Shown in pieces: positions 5,995 through 14,634 of a DNA stretch of 23,625 nucleotides. Both the position numbers and the translations under genes were made by a program. Origin of the DNA: a virus; IMG/VR virus record IMGVR_UViG_3300031857_001417, positions 1 through 23,625 of that record, one strand, 5' to 3'. Under the pieces are notes generated by a model, which did no database searches, was not told where the DNA came from, and worked only from the letters and a program-made list of their open reading frames with translations. Every line of letters starts with the position of its first letter. The first letter of the stretch is position 1.

Positions 5995-6239
5995 TCCACG
6001 ACACGCTCCGCGCCGCCTTGCTCATCGCCGTGTTTGCCGCCGCAGCTTCGATTGCGGTGGAGACTCGGCAGCGTCTGGCAGTGATCGACATCGCCAGCCG
6101 CATGGCAACGCCAGTGCAGCCCCAGGCGATGCCGCAGCCCGTCTACCACGCAATCCCGCAGCCAGAGCCGGGGCGGTTGCAGCGTTTCGGGCGGGCCACA
6201 ATCGACCTCGCGGACGCTGCGCTAGGTGTGATTCGCTGA
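5991..6239 (+). CDS. Small membrane-anchored protein, Pro/Gln-rich
   Basis: This 82-residue protein starts at ATG 5991 behind GGAAGGAG. Residues 5-22 (TLRAALLIAVFAAAASIA) form one membrane anchor or uncleaved signal. Downstream lies a Pro/Gln-rich stretch (PVQPQAMPQPVYHAIPQPEP) and a helical end. It probably sits in the inner membrane with the tail outside or in the periplasm. In phages such early membrane proteins often act in superinfection exclusion, which here is only a possibility. Confidence 0.55.
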   Translation: MIHDTLRAALLIAVFAAAASIAVETRQRLAVIDIASRMATPVQPQAMPQPVYHAIPQPEPGRLQRFGRATIDLADAALGVIR

Positions 6240-6244
6240 TCTAG

Positions 6245-6281
6245 TTGACGATATGCACACATGCGTCTATACATATGCACA
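6245..6281 (+). promoter_or_regulatory. Promoter C with two direct ATATGCACA boxes
   Basis: TTGACG (6245-6250), 17 bases, then TATACA (6268-6273) match the sigma70 consensus well. ATATGCACA occurs at 6251-6259, inside the spacer, and again at 6273-6281, exactly 22 bp later, overlapping the -10 box. The same word starts the operator of promoter B. It would control the main early operon. Confidence 0.7.
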
Positions 6282-6349
6282 AATCCGACCAAGCGAACAC
6301 ACCAAAACCACCGCTTTTCCCGTCCGAAACTCATCTTTCCTTGGAAGGA

Positions 6350-6377
6350 TTGACCCCCTGCCCGCTAGCGGTAGATT
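6350..6377 (+). promoter_or_regulatory. Promoter D, unregulated-looking
   Basis: TTGACC (6350-6355), 16 bases, then TAGATT (6372-6377) form a moderate sigma70-like promoter about 60 bases before the first early-operon ATG. It has no GCACA box, so it may give basal expression when promoter C is repressed. Confidence 0.4.
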
Positions 6378-6439
6378 ACGCCACCCCGACAGTTGAACGT
6401 CCGTCCACCTGAACCCCCGTCACGCAAAGGAGACTACCG

Positions 6440-6682
6440 ATGATCGCTCAGTCCGACAACCGCCACCCCGGTGATGCCGAGTACCTCGCTGCTGCCGCCG
6501 CTCTGTGCGAGCAGACGCCCCGCACTGCCCAGGATCACGCCTTCGCTATCGGCGATTGGGTCAACGGAACCAGTGGCGGCAAGGCATGGAGCGGCCGGAT
6601 CGTCGCCATCTGCGGCAACCGCATCGACGTTGAGGCCCACATGGCGTGGCTCACAGTGGATGCCCGCGACATCACGCACTGA
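6440..6682 (+). CDS. Small SH3-like protein, first gene of early operon
   Basis: This 80-residue protein starts at ATG 6440 behind AAAGGAGA. Residues 33-80 (FAIGDWVNGTSGG, WSGRIVAICGNRIDVEAH, WLTVDARDITH) have the strand-turn pattern of small SH3-like or KOW-like barrels. The N-terminal part is an acidic helix. It is the first gene after promoters C and D. A nucleic-acid or protein-binding accessory role in early expression is possible. I recognise no named family. Confidence 0.6.
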   Translation: MIAQSDNRHPGDAEYLAAAAALCEQTPRTAQDHAFAIGDWVNGTSGGKAWSGRIVAICGNRIDVEAHMAWLTVDARDITH

Positions 6683-6836
6683 ACGAACGAAAGGACCGCC
6701 GGCAGGCAGGACGCCAGCTAGCGAAAGGATGCCGGTGGAACCGGCAACGCACGGAAGCGAACGACAAGCCCGCCAGCACGACGCGAAACGGGCCACTTTT
6801 CACGAACGAAAACGAAGAAACGAAAGGAAATCGACA

Positions 6837-7760
6837 ATGGTTCAGATTCGCAAGGCTCGCCGGTCGGCGACCAAACTCAGGCTGCTCGTGAGCGGCCCGA
6901 GCGGCTCAGGCAAGACGTGGGGGGCGATCCAGATCGCTCGCGGGCTGGGCGGTCGGTGCGTGGTCATCGACACGGAGGAAGGCAGCAGCGACCTCTACGA
7001 CCACCTGCACGACTTCGATGTGATCGACGTGCGGCAGCCGTTCACGCCCGAGGCGTACATCGAAGCCATCGACGCTGCCGAGAAGGCTGGCTACGACGTG
7101 ATCATCATCGACTCGGCTACGCATTGCTGGAGCGGGCCGGGCGGGTGCCTCGACCTCTTGGAGGACATCGCGAAGGCACAGTTTCGCGGCAACACCTGGA
7201 GTGCCTGGAGCGTCATCACGCCACGCTGGCGGCGGTTCGTGGATCGGATCATTCACTCGCCCATGCACATGATCTGCACGGGCCGGTCGAAGACCGAAAC
7301 GACGCAGTCGGAAGGCCCGAACGGGAAGAAGCGTGTCGAGAAACTCGGCATGAAGCTCGAAGCCCGCGACGGCCTGGAGTACGAGTTCACCGTCTGCCTC
7401 GACCTGATCCACAACGGGCACTACGCCACCGTGTCGAAGGATCGCACGGGCTTGTTCTCTGGCGATCCCAAGCCCATCACGCCCGAGACAGGCAAGCGGA
7501 TTGCCGAGTGGCTTGCCGGCGGTCACGCGGTGGAGGCACCGCAGCCCAGCGATGACCCGGAGGTGGTGGAGAAGGCAACCGCCGCCATCAGTACGGCGAC
7601 CAGCCTCGACCGCCTGGACACGATCACCGCCACGCTCGCCGAGCGGCTTGCCGGTGGGCGTATCACGCAGGCCACAGCCGAGCGGCTTAGCCGGCTGGCA
7701 TCAGAGCGACGAACGACGATTGCGATTGAGATGGAAAAGACCCCGGCCTTCACGGCCTAA
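6837..7760 (+). CDS. Sak4-like RecA-fold ATPase
   Basis: This 307-residue protein has Walker A GPSGSGKT (residues 20-27), a VVIDTEEGSSDLY strand with the acidic sensor-like block, and Walker B VIIIDSATH (D92). This order and spacing fits the phage AAA_24/Sak4 group of RecA-like ATPases, which assist single-strand annealing and recombination. The last 70 residues are a helical domain after a Pro-rich linker. ATG 6837 follows AAAGGAAA. An in-frame ATG at 6728 would add 36 basic residues but has its purine box too close. It is followed at once by an SSB-like gene, the usual partner. Confidence 0.8.
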   Translation: MVQIRKARRSATKLRLLVSGPSGSGKTWGAIQIARGLGGRCVVIDTEEGSSDLYDHLHDFDVIDVRQPFTPEAYIEAIDAAEKAGYDVIIIDSATHCWSGPGGCLDLLEDIAKAQFRGNTWSAWSVITPRWRRFVDRIIHSPMHMICTGRSKTETTQSEGPNGKKRVEKLGMKLEARDGLEYEFTVCLDLIHNGHYATVSKDRTGLFSGDPKPITPETGKRIAEWLAGGHAVEAPQPSDDPEVVEKATAAISTATSLDRLDTITATLAERLAGGRITQATAERLSRLASERRTTIAIEMEKTPAFTA

Positions 7761-7783
7761 CCCAAGAGAAAGGACAGACAGAG

Positions 7784-8272
7784 ATGGATTTCACGATCCC
7801 CCAAGAAGACCCCATGACCACGACCACTGCCGAGCGCGACATCGTGCCGGTGGGTGTTCACCAGATGGAGATCAAGGCAGCCGAAGAGGGCGTATCCGAG
7901 TGGAAGGTGTGCGACGAGAACCCGAACGGTGCCGTGCTCAAGCTGCGGCTCTCAACTGTCGGCGGCAATCACCAATTCGTGTTTGACGATCTTCCGCAGC
8001 ACCTCGGCTGGCGTGCTCGCCAACTCGCCGAGGCGTGTGGTGGTGGCGTCGCTGGCGGCGTGGTCAGCCTGAACCCGGATGACCTCGTCGGCCGCGTGAT
8101 CGAGGTGGAGATCAGCCACTACACGGCGAAGACGAGCGGCAAGGTGCGGGCCGTCGTGAAGAAGTACCTGCCGGCGAAGCCGTCAGCGGCGAGCAAGCCG
8201 AAGGCGGCTGCCCCTCGCACCCAGGCGGCGAAGGTCACGGCTGATCTCGATCCTGATCACATCCCGTTCTGA
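7784..8272 (+). CDS. SSB-like protein with acidic IPF tail
   Basis: This 162-residue protein has a beta-rich core (residues 20-120: GVHQMEIKAAEEG, AVLKLRLSTVGGNHQFVFDDL, RVIEVEISHYTAK), then a flexible Ala/Lys/Pro linker, and ends DLDPDHIPF. The end mirrors the acidic C-terminal peptide of bacterial SSB (DDDIPF type), which recruits replication and repair proteins. The core recalls the DUF669-type phage proteins found next to Sak4 ATPases. ATG 7784 has AGAAAGGA ten bases upstream. It probably coats single-stranded DNA and docks host proteins. The fold assignment is inference. Confidence 0.7.
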   Translation: MDFTIPQEDPMTTTTAERDIVPVGVHQMEIKAAEEGVSEWKVCDENPNGAVLKLRLSTVGGNHQFVFDDLPQHLGWRARQLAEACGGGVAGGVVSLNPDDLVGRVIEVEISHYTAKTSGKVRAVVKKYLPAKPSAASKPKAAAPRTQAAKVTADLDPDHIPF

Positions 8273-8280
8273 GGTGCAGC

Positions 8281-8622
8281 ATGATCCCCACTGAACTCGA
8301 CTCGATCATCCGCGTCGCCACGAAGGCTGTTGCTCAAGACGAGCACACGCCCGAGAGCGAGCGGATGTGCTGCCGGCACCTGCTGAAACTGGCGATCCCA
8401 CTCCTAGAGCAGGCTCGCCTTGAAGCCGACCTGAACGCTATTCGCAATGCACCCGACAGGGACACGGCGAAGCGGGTTCGTGAGCGGCTCATGCTGGATG
8501 CCGCTGCGAAGCGGCGTTCGGCGGCAGATGCCGAAGCGGCTGGCTACTTGCTGTTTGAGGTGTGGGGGCCAAAGCAGGCTCTCGGCAACTACCCGTCAGG
8601 GATGTGCCGAACCGGCGACTAG
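8281..8622 (+). CDS. Helical early protein, unknown function
   Basis: This 113-residue protein begins 8 bases after the SSB-like stop, with GAGG six bases upstream of the ATG. It is almost wholly helical and charged, with CCRHLLKLAIPLLEQARLEADLNAI at its centre as two amphipathic helices and an Ala/Arg-rich stretch after it. The end, LLFEVWGPKQALGNYPSGMC, is different in character. I recognise no family. Its position between single-strand-binding and recombinase genes suggests an accessory role in DNA metabolism. Confidence 0.55.
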   Translation: MIPTELDSIIRVATKAVAQDEHTPESERMCCRHLLKLAIPLLEQARLEADLNAIRNAPDRDTAKRVRERLMLDAAAKRRSAADAEAAGYLLFEVWGPKQALGNYPSGMCRTGD

Positions 8623-8790
8623 GAGACAGACCGGCACGCGGTTGTCGCAGCGGCTGCATCGGGCCGCATCCGCAGGTGAGCACAGAGAGCCTTGAAAGTC
8701 CTGTGCAGTCGAGGCCGGTTCATACCTCCCTGGCTGGTGACTCGACCGGGTGCCGCACGTTACGCGGCCGAAACACAAGGACGTGAAGAG

Positions 8791-9612
8791 ATGACCAAAG
8801 CAAAAACCTTCGCCGACATTGCCCCGCACTACCTCGCCGAGCGAGTGGTGTCTGCCGTCTACGCCGCGAACGTCAAGCGAGTCGCCGGCAAGATCGGCAC
8901 CGTGTCGGTGGAGCGGCTGAACAAGTACATCATGCAGCGAGCCGAGCAGGTGAGCGGCATCACTGCCCGGTCAGAGCGGACGATTGCTCTGTGCATGTGG
9001 CGGTGGGCCTATGACCGTGGGTTGCTCGACATCGCCCCGCGTGGCGTGCTCAAGATGAAGGCGAGGAAGCGGCCTACGAAGGCATGGACGATCCCGCAGC
9101 TACAGGCACTGGTCAAGGCTACGCGCCAGTACGACGGCAAGTGGATGCGGTCGCAGGCTGACTTGGGCCAGTTCCTTCGGGCGTGGGTCTTGCTCGCCTA
9201 CGAAACCGGCGCGAGGTTCGGCGACGTGATGGCGTTCCGGGCCGAGCACCTGGACGGCGACACGATTTCGTGGACGCAGAGCAAAACCGGCGACCCGATG
9301 GTGCGGTCGCTCACGCCGGCCTGCCTTGACGCCTGTGACGCCATGCTCAAGCGGTCGCCCGACACGACCATCGTCGGATGGGCATGCGGCAAACGCGAAG
9401 CCATGCGACTCATGCGGAAGCTCCTCGACTCGCAAGGTCTGGGCGGCTCTAGCAAGTGGCTGAGGCGCAGCGGAGCGACTCACTGCGAGATGGCCCAGCC
9501 CGGAGCCGGCCGTCTTCACCTTGGGCATCGGTCGCCTGCTTTGTTCGAGTCTGCCTACGCAGATTTTTCGCAGCTAAGAACGAAGACGCCGAAGACGCCG
9601 CCGCTTGTCTGA
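8791..9612 (+). CDS. Second tyrosine recombinase, His-to-Lys variant
   Basis: This 273-residue protein has the box I pattern ETGARFGDV (R142), QSKTG (K165), KWLRRSGAT (R225), LGH (H246) and SAYADF (Y256). The H246-Y256 spacing of ten equals that in the integrase, so Y256 is the likely nucleophile. The usual His of the H-x-x-R box is Lys (K222). ATG 8791 with GAAGAG upstream is preferred to the in-frame start at 8692. It lies in the replication module, away from the integrase, so resolution of dimers or replication intermediates, or a second integration system, are all possible. The 168 bases before it hold no convincing gene. Confidence 0.8.
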   Translation: MTKAKTFADIAPHYLAERVVSAVYAANVKRVAGKIGTVSVERLNKYIMQRAEQVSGITARSERTIALCMWRWAYDRGLLDIAPRGVLKMKARKRPTKAWTIPQLQALVKATRQYDGKWMRSQADLGQFLRAWVLLAYETGARFGDVMAFRAEHLDGDTISWTQSKTGDPMVRSLTPACLDACDAMLKRSPDTTIVGWACGKREAMRLMRKLLDSQGLGGSSKWLRRSGATHCEMAQPGAGRLHLGHRSPALFESAYADFSQLRTKTPKTPPLV

Positions 9613-9630
9613 CACGAAGGAGAGTCACGG

Positions 9631-10026
9631 ATGACTAGGACAACTGCACCCATAGCCGACAGCGTGGGGGAATATCCCCTCTTTGCTCAAGCCGAAGGCC
9701 GCCGTGCCCGTGACGCGGGCATGGTCCAGGTGCTCGGCAACGCTGGCGAGTCGTGGCGGCACGACGCCATGAGACTGATCCGCGAGCGGCTCGCGGGGCA
9801 GGAAGTTCTGGCAGAGAAGTTCCGCGTGCTGTGCGAAGCGAACGGCATTCGCCCGCACCACTGCAACGCATGGGGCGGACTGACTGCGGCACTCGTTCGG
9901 GCGGGCGTGATCGAGGACACGGGGCGAGTTGGGAAGTCGCGTGATCCACGGAGTCATGCACGACGGCAGCCGGTGTGGAGGGTGGTGGAAGACAAGCTCA
10001 GGAGAAACAGCGATGGCGACTACTGA
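9631..10026 (+). CDS. Winged-helix-like phage protein
   Basis: This 131-residue protein starts at ATG 9631 after GAAGGAGAG. The segment GIRPHHCNAWGGLTAALVRAGVIEDTG followed by KSRDPRSHARRQPVWRVV matches a pattern I know from many phage early proteins. In these a helical bundle leads into a winged-helix-like C-terminus, in which the basic SHARRQPVW wing may touch DNA. No enzymatic residues are apparent. The N-terminal 30 residues are poorly conserved in character. Function in replication or modification is suggested by its neighbours only. Confidence 0.6.
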   Translation: MTRTTAPIADSVGEYPLFAQAEGRRARDAGMVQVLGNAGESWRHDAMRLIRERLAGQEVLAEKFRVLCEANGIRPHHCNAWGGLTAALVRAGVIEDTGRVGKSRDPRSHARRQPVWRVVEDKLRRNSDGDY

Positions 10027-10291
10027 TAACGAACAACTGTTTTCTGACGAAGACATGCGTCGTCGGTACGAGACGGCGTATGAGTTTCTTGCGAACGACG
10101 GCGCGCAGTGCGGGCTTTCAAAGGATTACATGCTCAGCGCTCTGCATCACATTGGCGAAGCCCTACATACGAACACGCAGAGCGAAAGCCTGTGGAAGGC
10201 ATATGTGCTAATCGACGTGCTTGTTGATCGGTGGGATGAGTGCGTGTCCGTGTTCACCGAAGAGGAGATCGTCCGTGACTGCGACTGCTAG
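10013..10291 (+). CDS. Small acidic helical protein, unknown function
   Basis: This 92-residue protein starts at ATG 10013 with AGGAGA upstream. It overlaps the preceding stop and shares its last 17 bases with the next gene. It is acidic and helical (DEDMRRRYETAYEFLAND, DYMLSALHHIGEALH, EEEIVRDCDC). The high acid content could point to a DNA mimic or a protein-binding adaptor, but nothing specific is visible. I recognise no family. Confidence 0.55.
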   Translation: MATTDNEQLFSDEDMRRRYETAYEFLANDGAQCGLSKDYMLSALHHIGEALHTNTQSESLWKAYVLIDVLVDRWDECVSVFTEEEIVRDCDC

Positions 10292-11696
10292 CCTTTTGAA
10301 GTCCCACCCGGCCGCCGATGCGTGGCCGATGATGGATGACGAGCGGTTCAGAGAACTGCTTGCCGATATCCAAGCCAACGGGCAACGCGAGCCGATCACG
10401 CTATGCGACGGCATGATCCTTGATGGTCGCAACCGCTACCGCGTATGCGTCGAGCTGGGCGTCGATCCGGTGACGCGGCAGTACGATGGCGACCCGTGGG
10501 CGTTTGCGTGGTCTCTGAACGGTGCGCGGCGCGACTTGGAGGCGACGGTTCGCGCGTTGATCTTCAAGAGGTGCGAGGACGGATCTGCGAAGTGGGCGAA
10601 GAGGCTGGCGAAGATTGCGGAGGATGGGAACCGCAAGAAGTCAGAGGCGATGTCAGGGCTTCCTCGCGCCGAGAAAGGCGGAAAAAGGAAGCCAGATGTC
10701 GCTGATCACGATGACCAGCAACATCGAAAGTCTGGCGGGCGTGCCGTTGCCCGCGAATACCGCGCCGCTGAGGCGAAGGTTTCGCCTTCCACGATGGCCC
10801 GAGCCGACCAGATCGCCAAGCGGCCGGACCTCGAACAGAAGGTCGTGGCTGGCGAGATGAAGCCAGCCGAGGCTCTCCGCGAAATTCGCTCAGAGAAACG
10901 CCGCAAGCAGTTGGCGGAGGCGGCCGAACTGGCTGCGTGCCAGCACGAAGCCGACAGGCCGGAGCCGGTGATCCTGAACAAAGACGTGATCGACGGCCTG
11001 GAGACCATCCGCGACGAGCACGGCCCGGCCCGGCTGATCTTCACAGACCCGCCCTACAACATTGGCATCGACTACGGTGACGGCGAAGAGGCCGATCTGC
11101 TCTCGCCGCAGGCGTATATGAAGTGGGTGCGGAATTGGCTCGCTCTCTGCTGGGACTGCCTGACAGACGATGGCTCGCTCTGGGTGATGATCGGAGACGA
11201 GTACGCGGCAGAATACTGCACTGAACTCAAGGCCACCGGGTTCACGATCCGCTCTTGGGTCAAGTGGTACGAGACCTTCGGGGTGAACTGCTCGAACAAG
11301 TTCAATCGCACCAGCCGCCACATCTTCTATGCGGTCAAGAATGAGAAGTCGTTCGTATTCAATCCTGAGCCGGTGACGAGGCCCAGCGACCGGCAGACGA
11401 AGTACGGCGACAGCCGCGCGTCTGCCGGTGGAAAACTCTGGGATGACGTTTGGCAGATTCCGCGACTGACAGGCACGTGCGCCGAGCGGATTCCTGACTT
11501 CCCGACGCAACTTCCGCTGGCGTTGGTTGAGCCAATCGTCCTGTGCTCGTCGATGCCTGGCGATCTGGTTGTTGACCCGTTCAACGGCAGCGGCACGACC
11601 GGAGTCGCTTCCGTCCGAAACGGAAGGAAGTACGTCGGCATTGAGAAGAGCGAGAAATTTGCTGGCATGGCTGAAATGCGACTGAGGGGAACATGA
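10275..11696 (+). CDS. ParB-like nuclease domain fused to DNA methyltransferase
   Basis: The GTG at 10275 with GAGGAG seven bases upstream gives 473 residues. Residues 10-80 are a ParB/Srx-type N-terminal domain (ELLADIQANGQREPITLCDGMILDGRNRYRV, read as two parts). A long basic helical linker follows. The C-terminal half is an amino-methyltransferase with the catalytic TDPPYN motif (D258) before the SAM-binding DPFNGSGTT motif (D434), the beta-class order. It would methylate exocyclic amines of adenine or cytosine in DNA. Similar fusions are known in phages, usually as orphan modification enzymes that protect phage DNA. The target sequence is not predictable. The next gene overlaps by four bases. 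Confidence 0.9.
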   Translation: MTATASLLKSHPAADAWPMMDDERFRELLADIQANGQREPITLCDGMILDGRNRYRVCVELGVDPVTRQYDGDPWAFAWSLNGARRDLEATVRALIFKRCEDGSAKWAKRLAKIAEDGNRKKSEAMSGLPRAEKGGKRKPDVADHDDQQHRKSGGRAVAREYRAAEAKVSPSTMARADQIAKRPDLEQKVVAGEMKPAEALREIRSEKRRKQLAEAAELAACQHEADRPEPVILNKDVIDGLETIRDEHGPARLIFTDPPYNIGIDYGDGEEADLLSPQAYMKWVRNWLALCWDCLTDDGSLWVMIGDEYAAEYCTELKATGFTIRSWVKWYETFGVNCSNKFNRTSRHIFYAVKNEKSFVFNPEPVTRPSDRQTKYGDSRASAGGKLWDDVWQIPRLTGTCAERIPDFPTQLPLALVEPIVLCSSMPGDLVVDPFNGSGTTGVASVRNGRKYVGIEKSEKFAGMAEMRLRGT

Positions 11697-12145
11697 CAGA
11701 AAACGAACTGCATCTGTGCTGCGCGATTCGCCTTGCCGACCTCGGAGGCGGCGACAGGCCAACGTCCGACCAGAGGCGACGCGCGGCGCTGTCCGTGATG
11801 GCTGAGTGGCTGACGCTGACCGGTGACTCGCTTTTTCCGTTCACCATCGACGACATCGAGCGGTGGAGCATTGCGTTGCGAAAGAGCAGCGACGCCAAGA
11901 TCAAGGTGGACATCGCCCTAGCCCACGGAACTGAGTGCTACTTCAAGGGGCGAGGCAAAGGCCCATGCTGTGATGAAGTAGAGGCCGGGCACGTTGTGCA
12001 GCGATGCAAAGGCGGGCCACTGACTGTCGAAAACGGACAGATTGAGTGCCGAGCCCATAACAACCAGCGGCGAGAAATGTCCATTGAGGACTACATGAAA
12101 AGCAACCTGACAACGCACGACAACTTTGCGTCGCAAATGTCTTGA
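11693..12145 (+). CDS. HNH endonuclease-like protein
   Basis: This 150-residue protein is coupled by ATGA to the methyltransferase gene. Residues 80-135 hold a compact HNH/ββα-metal site: EAGHVVQRCKGGPLTVENGQ with H100 and the central Asn, then CRAHNNQRREMSIEDYM with the final His. Cys residues before (CYF, CC) and within the motif may bind a structural zinc. The N-terminal 70 residues form a helical extension of unknown role. It may be a homing-type or replication nuclease, or a partner of the adjacent methyltransferase. Cleavage specificity cannot be inferred. Confidence 0.78.
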   Translation: MTENELHLCCAIRLADLGGGDRPTSDQRRRAALSVMAEWLTLTGDSLFPFTIDDIERWSIALRKSSDAKIKVDIALAHGTECYFKGRGKGPCCDEVEAGHVVQRCKGGPLTVENGQIECRAHNNQRREMSIEDYMKSNLTTHDNFASQMS

Positions 12146-12173
12146 GCCTTATGGGCTGGAAGGAACAACTAGC

Positions 12174-13922
<1,749 letters not shown>

Positions 13923-13925
13923 CCA

Positions 13926-14549
13926 ATGAACGACAAGGACAAAAGGCAGCACCGGAAGGCCGAACTGCGTGGCCGCTGGCGGGCTCTTTTCGAGGACGGG
14001 TCGATAGCCCAGCTTCGGAGCGAGGGGCGGCTAGTCGCCATGTACGTCTTTCTAGTTGCCAACTGGGAAACCTGCCAACTCCGCATCCCGCTGCGACGGG
14101 CGGCGAGGTTCATGCGTGTGTACCCAAATACAGTTCGGCGTGGGATTCAGCAGCTTGTCGAAGCCAAGGTGATCGAGTGCCTGGGCAAGCAGGGCGAGTC
14201 GGGAAGGCTGGCCTACCGAGTGCTGGGGGGGTCACCACTCGTGACCACCCCGGTCACCACTCGTGACCCCCAGCGCACACCACTCGTGACCGCCCCGGTC
14301 ACGGCTCGTGTACAGAGCGCACACCACTCGTGTGCGCAGGGGTCACCACTCGTGACCGGCGCGCACACAGGCGGTGACCACATTTCAGTTTCTTTCAGTG
14401 GTTCTTCAGTCAGTACCAGTGAAAGAAACAGTACGGCTGACGCCGGGGCCGGTGTGGGACCGGCCCGGCGTCGCCGTAAGCGGTGGGAACACGGACTCGC
14501 CACTGCTGAGGCACCTACTGAGCCGCAGGAGGCAAAGGCAGATGCTTGA
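13926..14549 (+). CDS. Winged-helix replication initiator (O-like), carries iterons
   Basis: This 207-residue protein begins 3 bases after the primase-helicase stop. Residues 30-95 form a winged-helix domain (RLVAMYVFLVANWETCQLRI, ARFMRVYPNTVRRGIQQLVEAKVIE, then a wing at SGRLAYRVL). Residues 100-160 are low-complexity (PLVTTPVTTRD and similar) because seven DNA repeats run through this part of the gene. The end is basic (PARRRRKRWEHGL) then acidic. The arrangement mirrors lambda gene O, in which the initiator gene contains its own origin. The assignment as initiator is inference from fold, repeats and the adjoining helicase gene. Confidence 0.75.
   Translation: MNDKDKRQHRKAELRGRWRALFEDGSIAQLRSEGRLVAMYVFLVANWETCQLRIPLRRAARFMRVYPNTVRRGIQQLVEAKVIECLGKQGESGRLAYRVLGGSPLVTTPVTTRDPQRTPLVTAPVTARVQSAHHSCAQGSPLVTGAHTGGDHISVSFSGSSVSTSERNSTADAGAGVGPARRRRKRWEHGLATAEAPTEPQEAKADA
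14230..14379 (+). repeat. Seven-iteron array, candidate replication origin
   Basis: Seven 17-bp units begin at 14230, 14252, 14275, 14297, 14319, 14341 and 14363, a spacing of 22 bp (once 23). The type unit is GGTCACCACTCGTGACC, a palindrome with 6-bp arms. Units 1, 2 and 6 are identical. Units 3, 5 and 7 replace one or both arms with GCACAC or GTGTGC, and unit 4 is diverged (GGTCACGGCTCGTGTAC). A 22-bp period places all sites on one face of the helix. Since 22 is not a multiple of three, the repeats run in changing codon frames, so selection is on DNA rather than protein. Confidence 0.85.
14388..14429 (+). other. A/T-richer stem-loop beside the iterons, candidate unwinding element
   Basis: GTTTCTTTCAGTGG (14388-14401) and CCAGTGAAAGAAAC (14416-14429) are inverted repeats with a single mismatch and a 14-nt loop. 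The surrounding 14380-14432 is less GC-rich than its surroundings and contains repeated TTCAGT words. Its place directly after the iterons fits a DNA-unwinding element or a primase-loading hairpin. Confidence 0.55.
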
Positions 14550-14634
14550 CCACTCTCGGATGCTCGATTGCGTGATCGACCGTTACGGACGAAGCCAGAC
14601 CCCTAGAAGCGAATGTGCCAAGGAGGGCATTTCA

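Noticed and set aside
6728-6836. ATG 6728 as an extended start of the Sak4-like ATPase
   Set aside because: The extra 36 residues are basic and low in complexity, and the purine box directly abuts the ATG. ATG 6837 has a well-spaced AAAGGAAA.
8623-8790. Possible tRNA or small RNA in the gap before the second recombinase
   Set aside because: GGTTCATAC recalls a T-loop, but no matching T stem or acceptor stem can be drawn. A 6-bp dyad (8708-8713 with 8741-8746) alone is too weak. I see no gene here.
14230-14379. CRISPR-like array
   Set aside because: Repeat units are 17 bp with only about 5 bp between them, are palindromic and lie inside a gene. This fits iterons, not CRISPR.
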